Shown one piece after another: positions 50,772-60,422 of a stretch of DNA of 64,000 nucleotides (positions within the stretch are counted from its first letter, which is position 1; every line of letters begins with the position of its first letter). Source of the stretch: an uncultured Collinsella sp. (lineage in GTDB: Bacteria > Actinomycetota > Coriobacteriia > Coriobacteriales > Coriobacteriaceae); NCBI GenBank assembly GCA_900768795.1, contig CAAGEH010000017.1:1-64000 (forward strand), written 5' to 3'. The notes under the pieces are model-generated. The model made no database searches, was not told the origin of the DNA, and was given only the letters and a program-made list of their open reading frames with translations. The position numbers were made by a program, and so were the translations under genes.

Positions 50772-51854
50772 TCACTCTTCCTTATCAAGATCGAGCGTAA
50801 TCGTGATTTTGTTGGAAGCGATTTTTATTTTCGGGTCCGAGGAAAGATTGACGTAATACCGCTCTGCGATGTCAGCAAACGAGCGTTCGATAGACCGGGA
50901 GAACGAGGAAAGATCTTCTTGAGAAATATGAAGTCCACGGCGATCTTTAGTCAAATCAACACTGCGGTGCTTAACAGAGCGTTTTCGTTCCTTGAAAAGT
51001 TTTGAAGAAACGCTGGGAAGCGGAGATATCTGACCGCACAAGATGCGATGAGCGGTTCGTTCCGAGATTTGAATACCGATGCTCTGAGCAATTTCTATAA
51101 AGTCAGAAGCATCGGAAGCAAAGGCCAGTCTATCGCAAACGGGCAATGAGTCGGCAGAATCAATAAAAAGGATCTGAGATGTGTCAACCGATTCTTTTGC
51201 ACGGTCAAAAAGCGTCGCGGCTATTTCAGACGGTGAACCAAGGTAAACATCGCAGGAACGCCGGTCCTCAAGAGCGAACTCGCATACCGTGCGGTTGATG
51301 TTATGAGGGCCTTTAGAGCATACGAATTTGCCATTTTCGTCTTTTTCTGCAACGGGCCAAGTCGATTGATCTGCTCGTTCATTAAGCACGGAAGTATCGA
51401 TCGTTACCGAAAAAACAGTACCCATTTCAGCGGAGCTTGAAACGATATGGATATCGTCAACGTTCTGCCTAATGGAAAACAGCGCCATACCGCGACCGTG
51501 AACGCCCCATCTATCCATCTTCATTGATTCAAGCTTGGATGTCACACGGGCATCGAATATATGCTCTTGCATATCCTGGGGAACACCCGAGCCGTTATCA
51601 AAAATGAGTAGCTGACGCACGTCTCCTGTCTTTTGAGTCGCGAGAAAAATCTGAGAGGCCCCAGCGTCGCGTGCGTTTCTCAAAAGCTCGATAACGATGT
51701 CTTCCACATGCTGAATGTCATGTTTAGCCTGACGTCGTTCGGCCTCAGAAACACGGAGGCGGACAAACCCCTCGCCGAGATTCTCCTCGACGCGAAGATT
51801 GCCCTCCCCCGTCATGGAAGCAACGAATGAAATGAGCTCGTTAGCCTCTGCCAT
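50772..51854 (-). CDS. GHKL-type ATPase of unknown function
   Basis: A 360-residue soluble protein with an N-terminal GHKL ATP-binding domain: N-box 'IELLRNARDAGA' (Glu56, Asn60, Asp63), G1 box FDNGSG (85-90) and G2 box GVHGRGMAL (117-125). No histidine-kinase dimerisation domain, membrane segment or receiver is present. The region 160-360 has no recognised domain; it contains basic stretches such as KERKRSVKHR. The order rny-this gene-spoVS matches Bacillus rny-ymdB-spoVS with the ATPase in place of ymdB. It begins 2 nt after rny. MutL-like or topoisomerase-like mechanics are possible, but no function can be assigned. Confidence 0.82.
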   Translation of the reverse strand: MAEANELISFVASMTGEGNLRVEENLGEGFVRLRVSEAERRQAKHDIQHVEDIVIELLRNARDAGASQIFLATQKTGDVRQLLIFDNGSGVPQDMQEHIFDARVTSKLESMKMDRWGVHGRGMALFSIRQNVDDIHIVSSSAEMGTVFSVTIDTSVLNERADQSTWPVAEKDENGKFVCSKGPHNINRTVCEFALEDRRSCDVYLGSPSEIAATLFDRAKESVDTSQILFIDSADSLPVCDRLAFASDASDFIEIAQSIGIQISERTAHRILCGQISPLPSVSSKLFKERKRSVKHRSVDLTKDRRGLHISQEDLSSFSRSIERSFADIAERYYVNLSSDPKIKIASNKITITLDLDKEE

Positions 51855-51856
51855 AG

Positions 51857-53407
51857 TTATTTAGCGATATCGACTGCGCGGCTCTCGCGAATCACGACAA
51901 CACGTACCTGACCGGGATACTCCATCTCTTCCTCAATCTGATGCGCAATGTCATGAGCGAGAACGGTTGCCTCAGAATCGGAAATCTTATCCGGTTGGAC
52001 CATGACGTGCACCTCGCGGCCAGCCTGCATAGCATACGTGCGGTCCACGCCCTCGTGGGCGTTGGCGATCTCCTCGAGTTTCTCGAGGCGCTTGATGTAA
52101 TTTTCTGCTGACTCGCGACGAGCGCCGGGCCTCGAAGCGGATACAGCATCGGCAGCCTGGACAAGAACATCGAGTACGGTATCGGGATCAACATCGGCGT
52201 GATGGGCCTCGATAGCGTGAACGATAACGGGTTTCTCGCCGTAGCGACGGGCGAGCTCAGCTCCGATAACGGCATGGGGACCCTCGACCTCATGGTCGAT
52301 AGCCTTGCCGAGGTCATGAAGAAGACCCGCGCGCTTTGCGGTAACGATATCAACGCCGAGCTCGGATGCCATCACGCCGCAGAGCTCGGACACCTCAAGG
52401 CTGTGTTGAAGTACATTTTGACCGAACGACGTGCGATAACGAAGCGCACCGAGCGTCTTGATGATCTCAGGATGCAAATCATGAATGCCCATATCGAAGG
52501 CAGCCTGCTCGCCAGCTTCCTGGACGCGCTGGGAGACAAGGTCGGAAGCCTTTTGATACATCTCCTCGATGCGGGCAGGATGAATGCGTCCGTCGGCGAT
52601 AAGGTTCTCAAGAGCGACGCGAGCGGTCTCACGGCGAACCGGATCAAAGCTGGAAAGCGTAACGGTCTCCGGAGTGTCATCGATAACGAGATTAACGCCT
52701 GAAACCTGCTCGAAGGTGCGAATGTTACGACCCTCACGGCCGATGATACGACCCTTCAAATCGTCGGAGGGAATGTGCACAGAAGTAACCGTGACCTCGG
52801 CAGTATGGTCGGCAGCACAGCGCTGAATCGCAAGTGAGAGAATCTGCTGGGCCTTCTTTTGGCACTCGGCCTTAACCTGTTGCTCGGAATCGCGAATGAT
52901 CGAGGCTGCCTCATGGGTGACCTCGCCCTTCACCTTATCGAGAAGCTCTTTATGAGCATCGTCGCGCGTAAGCTCGGAAATACGCTCGAGCTCGGCTGTT
53001 TGCTTGGTATAAATCTCATCGAGCTCGCGCGAGCGCTTCTCAACCTGTCCAGCCTGACTCGACAGCTGATGCTCGCGTTTGTCGAGTGCATCATTACGAC
53101 GATCGAGAGATTCCTCGCGTTGCATGACGCGATTCTCGAGCGCGCGAAGTTCCTTTTTGCGCTGCTTTTCTTCAGCCTCAGCGGACTGCTTGTGCTGAAT
53201 AATCTCTTCTTTCGCCTCAAGCAGAGCCTCTTTTTTTAGTGTCTCTGCCGTGCGCTTTGCGTCTCCGATAACAGTTTCCGCTTCACGATGAGCTGATTCG
53301 ATCTTCGAATCAGCTTCGCGCAGGCTGCTCTGTTTCGAGGCGCGCATGAATACGATGGCGACGATGATGCCGAGTACGACACCAGCGATTGCGAATCCAA
53401 CCTCCAT
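51857..53407 (-). CDS. rny: Ribonuclease Y
   Basis: Membrane-anchored endoribonuclease that starts mRNA decay. One N-terminal membrane segment (about 4-21), a long coiled coil (25-190), a KH domain with [12 protein letters not shown] (219-230) and an HD domain with catalytic His364-Asp365 ([12 protein letters not shown]) give the standard 516-residue form. AAGGAGACAGC precedes the ATG. It lies downstream of recX on the same strand but behind a terminator, so it probably has its own promoter in the AT-rich gap. Confidence 0.97.
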   Translation of the reverse strand: MEVGFAIAGVVLGIIVAIVFMRASKQSSLREADSKIESAHREAETVIGDAKRTAETLKKEALLEAKEEIIQHKQSAEAEEKQRKKELRALENRVMQREESLDRRNDALDKREHQLSSQAGQVEKRSRELDEIYTKQTAELERISELTRDDAHKELLDKVKGEVTHEAASIIRDSEQQVKAECQKKAQQILSLAIQRCAADHTAEVTVTSVHIPSDDLKGRIIGREGRNIRTFEQVSGVNLVIDDTPETVTLSSFDPVRRETARVALENLIADGRIHPARIEEMYQKASDLVSQRVQEAGEQAAFDMGIHDLHPEIIKTLGALRYRTSFGQNVLQHSLEVSELCGVMASELGVDIVTAKRAGLLHDLGKAIDHEVEGPHAVIGAELARRYGEKPVIVHAIEAHHADVDPDTVLDVLVQAADAVSASRPGARRESAENYIKRLEKLEEIANAHEGVDRTYAMQAGREVHVMVQPDKISDSEATVLAHDIAHQIEEEMEYPGQVRVVVIRESRAVDIAK

Positions 53408-53749
53408 GCTGTCTCCTTGTCTTAAGTCTACAAATCAAGTCCAATGAACCCAGACATTTGCATGGATTGGTCACATAGTATGAAATAGAAAACTAATACA
53501 TATCAATCTCATCACAGATGAGTCAAATCACATTACAAATGTAATTTAATGTTACGTTTACATCGTGTTTATGTCAATAAACGTGAGATGACAGGCATTA
53601 AGTGCATTGGGATATCGTAAAGATTCTCATTAAAAAAAGAGCAGTTGGAAGCCGCTTTTTATATAGATGTCACTCGAGAGTAAGAAGTTATCGGCCTTCA
53701 ACATACGATGATTGAAGGCCGATGATCTGATACAGGCAAATTCATTAAG
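53408..53749 (-). other. 342-nt AT-rich intergenic region upstream of rny
   Basis: No gene was recognised. Several perfect inverted repeats stand out: CTCATC-ACA-GATGAG (53508-53522), ATTACA-AA-TGTAAT (53532-53545) and ACGTTTA with TAAACGT (about 53553-53583). The second contains TACA-N2-TGTA, the core of BlaI/CopY-type operators. Promoter boxes for rny are ambiguous. The recX terminator is at the right end. Confidence 0.5.
53690..53723 (-). terminator. Hairpin after recX
   Basis: A perfect 12-bp stem ATCGGCCTTCAA / TTGAAGGCCGAT with a 10-nt loop, 27 nt downstream of the recX stop. On the minus strand it is followed by AACTTCTT, a weak T tract. Confidence 0.65.
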
Positions 53750-54424
53750 CTAATCTTGCGATAACTTTTCTCTTACTGCGTCGGCAGCGATTCGATAGTC
53801 AAAACCCTTCGAAACAAGGAAACGAATGAGCTTGTCGCGAGGATTTTTTTCAGGGACCGTCTTTCTATCAAGAAGAGTTCTGCATCTATCGAGATCATCG
53901 TCAGCATCGAAAAAGGCATCGGGATATCCCTCTATAGCATCAACTGATATGCCCTTGTTTCTAAGTTCAAGCTCAATCTTGCGTTTCCCCCAGCCTCGTC
54001 TTTTTCGGGACTCGATGAATACCGTCGAAAACCGCTTGTCATCAAGAAGGCCTAATTCAATGCAACGATTGACGGCCATTTCGGACGTATCAACCCTGAA
54101 TCCAATCTGCTGCAGCTTATCCCTACATTCTTTTGTCGAGCAATCACGGCGTGATAGCATCTCCCCAATGTAAGAAACAGCCGATTTTTGCTCATAATTG
54201 CGAAGAGCATCAAGATAGTCATCATAGCTACAGGGAATCCGAACGGGATCCTTAATCAAGACGCGGGCAACGCGGATCGGCGTCTCAAGTTCCCAAACGT
54301 CGTCACCCTGTTCGAAATGCAACTGTATCTTGGCGCGCGGTTTTCGAAATTTGCTCCCCAGCGGAGTCGATGACTCATGCTTGCCGGGGAGCTCGATATC
54401 CACCTGTGTGACTTCGGAATCCAA
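53750..54424 (-). CDS. recX: Regulatory protein RecX
   Basis: Small helical protein that binds RecA filaments and limits their activity. The C-terminal half has the triple-helix RecX repeats: 'SYIGEMLSRRDCSTKECRDK', then 'LDDKRFSTVFIESRKRRGWG' and 'PRDKLIRFLVSKGFDY'. The N-terminal ~70 residues are an extension. The start appears to be TTG at 54424, 5 nt after recA; the ribosome binding site is poor, so a later start is possible. It has 224 residues and surely shares the recA transcript, hence SOS control. Confidence 0.9.
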   Translation of the reverse strand: MDSEVTQVDIELPGKHESSTPLGSKFRKPRAKIQLHFEQGDDVWELETPIRVARVLIKDPVRIPCSYDDYLDALRNYEQKSAVSYIGEMLSRRDCSTKECRDKLQQIGFRVDTSEMAVNRCIELGLLDDKRFSTVFIESRKRRGWGKRKIELELRNKGISVDAIEGYPDAFFDADDDLDRCRTLLDRKTVPEKNPRDKLIRFLVSKGFDYRIAADAVREKLSQD

Positions 54425-54429
54425 AACAG

Positions 54430-55608
54430 CTACTCGGCGCTATCGCTAGCGGTTGACGCAGCGAAGTCCAAATCATCGTGAACTGGTTTTGAAGTGACCG
54501 AGGTTACGGCGTCCCCTTCATCAGAAACTGTCAGAGGAGCAGACTCGTCATCGTCATATTCAAGACCGAATGCGACGCGAACGCGATGCTCGATCTCGTC
54601 TGCCAAATCAGGATTCTTAACGAGCTTGTCCTTTGCCGCTTCACGACCCTGCCCGAGTTTTTGGGTTTCACCATCCGCGCCGATATACGAAAACCAAGCA
54701 CCAGATTTTTTAACGAACCCGGCTTGAAGGGCCATGTCGATGATGGAGCCTTCCTTGGAAATACCGGTTCCATACATAATGTCGAACTCTGCCGACTTAA
54801 ACGGAGCGGCAACCTTGTTCTTTACGATCTTGGCGCGGACGCGGTTTCCGATAACATCTTGTCCGTTTTTGATCGTGTCAATCTTACGGATATCGATGCG
54901 AACGGAAGAGAAGAACTTAAGGGCGCGACCTCCGGTGGTTGTCTCGGGATTACCGAACATGACGCCGATCTTCTCGCGCAGCTGATTGATAAAAATACAG
55001 GTCGTATTTGATTTAGAGAGAGATCCCGCGAGTTTGCGCAGGGCCTGGCTCATCAGTCGAGCCTGAAGACCGACCGTGGTATCTCCGATTTCTCCTTCAA
55101 TCTCAGCGCGGGGTGTCAGGGCGGCGACGGAGTCAATGACGATGACGTCGATAGCTCCGGAACGGACAAGCATGTCGCAAATTTCAAGGGCTTGCTCACC
55201 GGTGTCCGGCTGCGAGATCAGGACCTCATCGATGTCGACACCGATCCGCGCCGCATAGGAGGGATCGAGCGCATGTTCAGCATCGATAAACGCGACGACG
55301 CCGCCAAGGGCTTGAGCTTCGGCGAGAATCTCAAGCGAAAGCGTCGTTTTACCAGAAGACTCGGGACCGTAGATCTCAATAATGCGACCGCGCGGAACAC
55401 CGCCGATGCCCAATGCCGCATCGAGTGCAAGGGAACCCGTGGGAATGGACTCGATCTCGAGCTGCGGACCGCCATCGCCGTAACGCATGATCGAGCCGGT
55501 ACCGAACTTCTTTTCGATTTCCTCGGTTGTGAGCTTGATCATCTTGTCGCGCTCTTTACCCGTTGTGCGCTCATGAACGGTACGCACGGGTCCTGAATTT
55601 TTGGCCAT
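54430..55608 (-). CDS. recA: Recombinase RecA
   Basis: Strand-exchange ATPase that also triggers LexA cleavage. Walker [10 protein letters not shown] at 81-89, '[20 protein letters not shown]', '[19 protein letters not shown]' and '[18 protein letters not shown]' identify it beyond doubt. The start ATG 55608 is fixed by GGAGGG 7 nt upstream and gives 392 residues, including a ~22-residue N-terminal extension; a longer frame reaches back over the promoter and is not used. An LexA box lies in its promoter. The pgsA-cinA-recA-recX order is the common one. Confidence 0.98.
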   Translation of the reverse strand: MAKNSGPVRTVHERTTGKERDKMIKLTTEEIEKKFGTGSIMRYGDGGPQLEIESIPTGSLALDAALGIGGVPRGRIIEIYGPESSGKTTLSLEILAEAQALGGVVAFIDAEHALDPSYAARIGVDIDEVLISQPDTGEQALEICDMLVRSGAIDVIVIDSVAALTPRAEIEGEIGDTTVGLQARLMSQALRKLAGSLSKSNTTCIFINQLREKIGVMFGNPETTTGGRALKFFSSVRIDIRKIDTIKNGQDVIGNRVRAKIVKNKVAAPFKSAEFDIMYGTGISKEGSIIDMALQAGFVKKSGAWFSYIGADGETQKLGQGREAAKDKLVKNPDLADEIEHRVRVAFGLEYDDDESAPLTVSDEGDAVTSVTSKPVHDDLDFAASTASDSAE

Positions 55609-55639
55609 GCTAAAGCCCTCCTTGTTGCTTGTCGAATGT

Positions 55640-55668
55640 ATAGTAGACGAACAGCTGTTCGCGGTCAA
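55640..55668 (-). promoter_or_regulatory. recA promoter with perfect SOS box
   Basis: On the minus strand TTGACC (55663-55668) and TACTAT (55640-55645) are spaced by 17 nt. The spacer holds CGAACAGCTGTTCG at 55648-55661, a perfect palindromic LexA box. The layout is the same as at the LysM-gene promoter. Confidence 0.88.
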
Positions 55669-55901
55669 CCGCAACACTCATACTACGAGCGCTAACCTGC
55701 AAATTATGGGCAACAGCTTGTCTAGAGCTTGCCCCGAAACCTACAAGCAGCTCCCTACCGACAAGCAAAAGAAAACCGCCCGTCGAAACATATGCTCTGA
55801 CGTGCGGCTTTTATGCAAATGCGAGAAATAGCAATTGTAATCACGGAAACAAACAGGGCGTGCGACTTGAAAAATGCAAACACCTACATAAGAGAAACCA
55901 A

Positions 55902-56390
55902 TCAGGAAGCTGCAATCGAATCAAGAATCAAGCACAGCGCAACTCTAGACGCATCGCGTCTGACCTCATTACGCGAACCTTCAAATGAAAAACGATGTGT
56001 TTGGACTCCCCTTTCGTCGGCGATTCCGATATATACCGTACCAGCGGGGTCGTTAGAGGTTCCGCCGTCTGGTCCAGCGTAACCGGTAAGACTTACGGAA
56101 ATGTCGCTCTTAAACAAACGCCGGGAACCAGAAGCCATCTCTCGCGCAGTCTCTCGCGACACGGCCGTATGAAGCGCAAGCGTTTCAGAAGAAACACCCA
56201 GAACCTCATGCTTAATCTCGTCGCAATACGTAACGGCGCCGCCGCGAAGGACGGCGGACGCACCGGGCACGTCGGCGATAGCCGATGCCACCATACCGGC
56301 GGTTAAAGATTCAGCCGTAGCCACCGTGAGCCCGCAGGAAACTGCGGACTCGACCACACGCTGGGCAAGATCGAATAGCGATTCAGACAT
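55902..56390 (-). CDS. CinA C-terminal domain protein (nicotinamide-nucleotide amidase)
   Basis: A 162-residue stand-alone CinA C-terminal domain, the PncC type that deamidates nicotinamide mononucleotide in NAD recycling. 'VATAESLTAGMVASAIADVPG' holds the catalytic Ser; 'YAGPDGGTSNDPAGTVYIG' is also conserved. The start is ATG 56390, with AAAGAG 8 nt upstream; the TTG six bases before it is less likely. The N-terminal CinA nucleotide-binding domain is absent. It lies between pgsA and recA, where cinA is usual; recA has its own SOS promoter in the 293-nt gap that follows, of which 55669-55901 shows nothing else. Confidence 0.93.
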   Translation of the reverse strand: MSESLFDLAQRVVESAVSCGLTVATAESLTAGMVASAIADVPGASAVLRGGAVTYCDEIKHEVLGVSSETLALHTAVSRETAREMASGSRRLFKSDISVSLTGYAGPDGGTSNDPAGTVYIGIADERGVQTHRFSFEGSRNEVRRDASRVALCLILDSIAAS

Positions 56391-56409
56391 ACGCAATGCT
56401 CTTTAACCG

Positions 56410-57051
56410 CTAAACCGAAAATATGATGTCGCGACAGTTCCAGAAGTACTGGGCTCCGGAAACGACCGTCAAAACAACGGCAATGAGCATGAGGATTCTC
56501 GATATCGTAAATACGACAAAGCCTATGCCGAATAAACCGAGTCCAAACATCATGAACGAGAAAAGATAGCCGCACAGGGAGACCATGGTGGTAGCGGTCT
56601 TCCATTTGCCCAATTTATCGGCTGCAATGACAACGCCCGAAGCGCTCGCAACCATACGCAGCGCGCTTACAAGAAACTCGCGGAACATAATGATGAACAC
56701 CGTCCACACCGTTACAGCATTAAATTGCAGAAACAGCAGCAAGGCGGCAAAAACAAGGAGCTTGTCGGCGATTGGGTCCAAGAACTTACCGAAATCGGTG
56801 ATCTCATTGCGGGAACGGGCGAGATAGCCATCAACTTTATCGGTAAGGGACAGAATCATATAAAGGACGAAGGCGGCAACAGCAAGCCCGGCGTCAAAGT
56901 GCTTTTCAAGCGGCGTATCGGCTGCAGTCTTGTAGGACAGAGCGCATACGATCATAAAGACCGGAATAAAAACGATACGCACGCAGGTGACTATGTTCGC
57001 AGGGGTCCAAATACTCGTTAGTTGTTTTTGATTGCTCGAAGAATCGGACAT
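56410..57051 (-). CDS. pgsA: CDP-diacylglycerol--glycerol-3-phosphate 3-phosphatidyltransferase
   Basis: Makes phosphatidylglycerophosphate, precursor of phosphatidylglycerol. The CDP-alcohol motif is complete (DGYLAR, then GKFLDPIAD), 'WTPANIVTCVRIVFIPVF' is the typical N-terminus, and about five membrane segments fit in 213 residues. Its position before cinA-recA is the classic one for pgsA, which is why the symbol is given here rather than to the paralogue at 36827. It follows rimO by 9 nt. Confidence 0.93.
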   Translation of the reverse strand: MSDSSSNQKQLTSIWTPANIVTCVRIVFIPVFMIVCALSYKTAADTPLEKHFDAGLAVAAFVLYMILSLTDKVDGYLARSRNEITDFGKFLDPIADKLLVFAALLLFLQFNAVTVWTVFIIMFREFLVSALRMVASASGVVIAADKLGKWKTATTMVSLCGYLFSFMMFGLGLFGIGFVVFTISRILMLIAVVLTVVSGAQYFWNCRDIIFSV

Positions 57052-57060
57052 AATCTCTCC

Positions 57061-58401
57061 TTAATCAGCTACGTGACCGACAAGTTCATAGCAGAAACTA
57101 TCGGTAAATTCGACGTTTAAAATATCACCAACGGAGGCCTCATCGATATCCAAGTGAACGGCGCCGTCTGAATCGGGGGCCTGGAACCATGCGTGACCGA
57201 TCAGCTCTTGACCGTCCTCGGTATCCTCTACGCCATCGACGATGACCTCGGCAGTCTCCCCCACGTGCGAGGCAGTAGCGGCAAACCCGAGCGACTCTGC
57301 CAAATCGAGCGCGCGCTGGTTGCGCTCGAGCTTGACTTCCTCATCGATCTGGCCATCCATCTTAGCGGCGAGACTTCCCTCTTCTTGCGAATAGGCAAAA
57401 ACGCTCGTGTAATCGAAACCGACTTCATCCATAAACGCCAGAAGCTCTTCGAACTCCGCGTCGGTTTCAGTGGGGAAACCGACCATTGCGGTGGAACGAA
57501 TGACGAGACCGGGAATCTCTCTTCTCAAACGGTCAAACAACGCAATGAGCTCATCGTGAGAGCCAGTTCGACGCATCGCCTTGAGTACGCGGGCATTGCA
57601 GTGCTGAACCGGGATATCGATATAGGGAAGCACTTCGGGCACATCGCGCATGACAGCGATAAGGTCATCCGTCATGCCTTCTGGCTGCAGATAGAGCACG
57701 CGTACCCACGCATGATATGGACGAACGGTCTCTGCGACCTTGCGCAAAAGATCGGGCAGCGAATGCGGATGGTCATCTGTCTGGTCGAAATCCGTTCCCC
57801 AGATTCCGGTGTCCTGACCGATAAGCACGATCTCACGAACGCCGCCCTCGCACAGCTCCTTGACCTCGGCGAGAATCTCACAGGCAGAGCGGGAATGATA
57901 GCGCCCCCTTATGTAGGGGATCATGCAGAAACTGCAGAAGCGATCGCATCCATCTGAAATCTTGACGTAGGCGACGGCTCCCTCAACAGTGCGTTTGACC
58001 TGTGGGAGATACAGCGAAATAGAACGCGTGACACCGAGTACGCCATCGACGACACCGACGATGGCGTCCTCCTCGTCAGCTTTAACAAAAGCGGCGACTT
58101 CCGGAAGCTCAGAGGGCAAATCATCGCCATAACGCGAGGGAACGCAGCCGCACATCACAATCGGGCACGAGCGAATACCGTCGGCGACATCGTTGGCGAG
58201 CTCAAGCGTCGTCTCAATCGACTCGGATGTGGCAGATGCCAAAAATGAGCACGTGTTGACGATGACGAGGGAGCAATCGTCCGTCGTTTTCGTCTCTTTA
58301 TAACCTGCGGCGTTGAGAAGCGACCTCATGCGGTCAGTATCGACCTCATTTTTAGCGCAGCCCAGCGTTATATATAGAATCTTGAAATCAGAAGCATTCA
58401 T
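57061..58401 (-). CDS. rimO: Ribosomal protein S12 methylthiotransferase RimO
   Basis: Radical-SAM enzyme that methylthiolates an aspartate of ribosomal protein S12. 'ITLGCAKNEVDTDRM', 'VNTCSFLASA' and 'VMCGCVPSRYG' give the N-terminal cluster, 'DGCDRFCSFCMIPYIRGRYH' the radical-SAM cluster, and a TRAM domain the C-terminus, in 446 residues. The LGCAKNxVD opening and the pgsA neighbourhood separate it from MiaB at 48970. Confidence 0.95.
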   Translation of the reverse strand: MNASDFKILYITLGCAKNEVDTDRMRSLLNAAGYKETKTTDDCSLVIVNTCSFLASATSESIETTLELANDVADGIRSCPIVMCGCVPSRYGDDLPSELPEVAAFVKADEEDAIVGVVDGVLGVTRSISLYLPQVKRTVEGAVAYVKISDGCDRFCSFCMIPYIRGRYHSRSACEILAEVKELCEGGVREIVLIGQDTGIWGTDFDQTDDHPHSLPDLLRKVAETVRPYHAWVRVLYLQPEGMTDDLIAVMRDVPEVLPYIDIPVQHCNARVLKAMRRTGSHDELIALFDRLRREIPGLVIRSTAMVGFPTETDAEFEELLAFMDEVGFDYTSVFAYSQEEGSLAAKMDGQIDEEVKLERNQRALDLAESLGFAATASHVGETAEVIVDGVEDTEDGQELIGHAWFQAPDSDGAVHLDIDEASVGDILNVEFTDSFCYELVGHVAD

Positions 58402-58422
58402 ATAATCGATAACCTCAAAAAA

Positions 58423-58920
58423 CTAACGATAGTTGATGAATTGCAGCGGTTGACCGAAATCTTCAGCGCGAACAAAGGAGATGACTGCTTGGAGAGCGTC
58501 CTTGGAGGGAGAGGAAACCCGAAGCTTATCGGACTCGATGATGACCTTGGCCTTGAACTTTTGGTCCTTGATCGACTTGCTGATCTTTTTCGCCGTTGCC
58601 TGATCGATACCCTCGACAATCGTTCCCAGCTGTCGAACGGAACCGCCGGATGCAGCCTGGGACTCGCCCCAGGAAATAGATGAAATATCGACTCCGCGCT
58701 TAATGAGTTTTGACGCCAACACGTCTTTGATCTGCTTGATCACAAAGTCCGCGGGCGCCGTAAGCGTAACCGTTTTATCCGCTTTAGAAAGCTCGATTGA
58801 GGCGCCGCTGTCTTTGAGGTCATATCGTTGGGAAATCTCGCGCATAGCCTGCTGATATGCATTGTCGATTTCTTGGATATCAACTTGAGAAACGATATCG
58901 AAACTTGATTCTTTAGCCAT
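58423..58920 (-). CDS. YajQ family cyclic-di-GMP/nucleotide-binding protein
   Basis: A 165-residue UPF0234/YajQ protein with two ferredoxin-like domains. 'SFDIVSQVDIQEIDNAYQQA', 'QRYDLKDSGASIEL' and 'KSIKDQKFKAKV' match the family. Members bind RNA, ATP/GTP or cyclic di-GMP in different bacteria; which applies here is unknown. AGGACC lies upstream of the ATG, 8 nt after the rodZ-like gene. Confidence 0.92.
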   Translation of the reverse strand: MAKESSFDIVSQVDIQEIDNAYQQAMREISQRYDLKDSGASIELSKADKTVTLTAPADFVIKQIKDVLASKLIKRGVDISSISWGESQAASGGSVRQLGTIVEGIDQATAKKISKSIKDQKFKAKVIIESDKLRVSSPSKDALQAVISFVRAEDFGQPLQFINYR

Positions 58921-58928
58921 GTGAGGTC

Positions 58929-60422
58929 CTATTCAGTCGTAGTGCCGTCATATGAGTCGGAATAAGCAGAGGAACCGGATGAAGACTCCGAGCTATCCGT
59001 TGCCAGGTCAGAAGAAGATGACCCATCAGAAGAGCTCTCGGAATCGGAGGAAGAATCGGAACCGGAGTCGGAACCGCCCGAAGAGCTGGAGGAGTCGTTA
59101 GCGGACTTGGCTTTTTTCGCTACGGTAATGGATACGCGGGCGACACCAGAAGTTTTAGTCTCGTAGCGAACCTTTTTGCCGTTGTTGTAAACCGTGACAT
59201 AGTTAGGCTTACTCGTGGTGATCTCGATAGAGGACATCGGATCGTATTCCTTGGTAAAGGGCCCGGTTGCCTGAGCGCCGTAAACGAGCTTTCCGTCGAC
59301 TCGAATCTCGATAAACGCCGTCTTCTTTTTAGCGAGAACCACCTTGACATGGGCGGCTCCCGCGTCGGTCGAATCGCTATCGAGGTCATCAGCAACATCA
59401 TCAGCGGAATCAGATGAAACGGAAGCAGCCTTTTGCTTCTTTTTGCTCGCAGTCTTCTTGTTTGACGATTTCTTAGCTTTAGATGAATCGGCCGACTCCA
59501 TGGCCTGTTCCACTGTAGAAGTAGGAGCGGGCTTTGTGCAGCTGCGGACAAGCGACATAAACAGCAAAACAATGACAAGGGCAAAAGCGACGACAACGCC
59601 GACAACCAGACGCTTATCGAATGTGGCGAGGATTCCGATAATGCCGTCATGTTTTATCGAGGCTTGACCGGGACGGACATTCGAGTTGCGCCGAGCCCCG
59701 GAATTTCGTTGCGAACCGTTGCGAGCCGCACGAACGCGCGAGCGCGATGTCCCCTGCCTATCGGCGCGCGCCGTCTGACCCTGGGAGCGAGCGCTGCCTG
59801 AAGAACCGTAGGCATTGCGCGAACGATTGGCGGAATTTGACCCGAACTGATCCCTCCCGGCAGCAAGACGTGCGGTACGAGCTCGATTCGAACCGTCCCC
59901 GTAACCCGAACGGGGGTCACCGGAAAGTCCCCGGGACGGAGGAACCGACCCCTGGTAGGGAGACGAAGCAGACCGGACGCGATTGCGCGAACGACGAATC
60001 TCCTCCTGCGGAGCGGTTTCGGTAACATAGCCGGCCTGGGGAGGGCGCGAACCGTAACGCGAGGGAGAGGAAACGGCCCTTCCGCCGTCAACAATCATAA
60101 AACGATTATGGGAGGTATCGGAACGCGTGTGAGCAACGATATTAGGGTCACCGTTGAACCGAGTCGGCATTCCATCTTGCTCATACCGGCACAGCTCATC
60201 GTAAAATTGATTTACGATATCGTTAGGATTTAACTGCAAAAATCTCGCATAACTCGAAATCATGCCCTGAGCGTAACCTCGAGGCGGCATATGGGGAAAA
60301 TCGGAGTTCTCGAAGATTTCGATAATCTGAGGACGGATCTTGATGATATTTGAAACCTGCTGGATAGAGAGACCCATATTGCGCCTACGGTTGCGCAGTA
60401 TCATGCCAAAACTCTCGGCCAT
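58929..60422 (-). CDS. RodZ-like helix-turn-helix membrane protein with serine-rich tail
   Basis: A 497-residue protein with an N-terminal HTH_25 domain ('NMGLSIQQVSNIIKIRPQII', 1-70), a long Arg/Ser-rich disordered linker (about 100-265), one membrane segment 'VVGVVVAFALVIVLLFMSLV' (about 275-295), an extracellular DUF4115-like beta domain (about 355-435) and a tail made almost wholly of Ser, Asp and Gly. RodZ links MreB to the wall in rod-shaped cells; no mreB is in the window, so the partner is unknown. It overlaps the ftsK stop by 1 nt. The tail may be a wall-spanning or glycosylated spacer. Confidence 0.85.
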   Translation of the reverse strand: MAESFGMILRNRRRNMGLSIQQVSNIIKIRPQIIEIFENSDFPHMPPRGYAQGMISSYARFLQLNPNDIVNQFYDELCRYEQDGMPTRFNGDPNIVAHTRSDTSHNRFMIVDGGRAVSSPSRYGSRPPQAGYVTETAPQEEIRRSRNRVRSASSPYQGSVPPSRGLSGDPRSGYGDGSNRARTARLAAGRDQFGSNSANRSRNAYGSSGSARSQGQTARADRQGTSRSRVRAARNGSQRNSGARRNSNVRPGQASIKHDGIIGILATFDKRLVVGVVVAFALVIVLLFMSLVRSCTKPAPTSTVEQAMESADSSKAKKSSNKKTASKKKQKAASVSSDSADDVADDLDSDSTDAGAAHVKVVLAKKKTAFIEIRVDGKLVYGAQATGPFTKEYDPMSSIEITTSKPNYVTVYNNGKKVRYETKTSGVARVSITVAKKAKSANDSSSSSGGSDSGSDSSSDSESSSDGSSSSDLATDSSESSSGSSAYSDSYDGTTTE

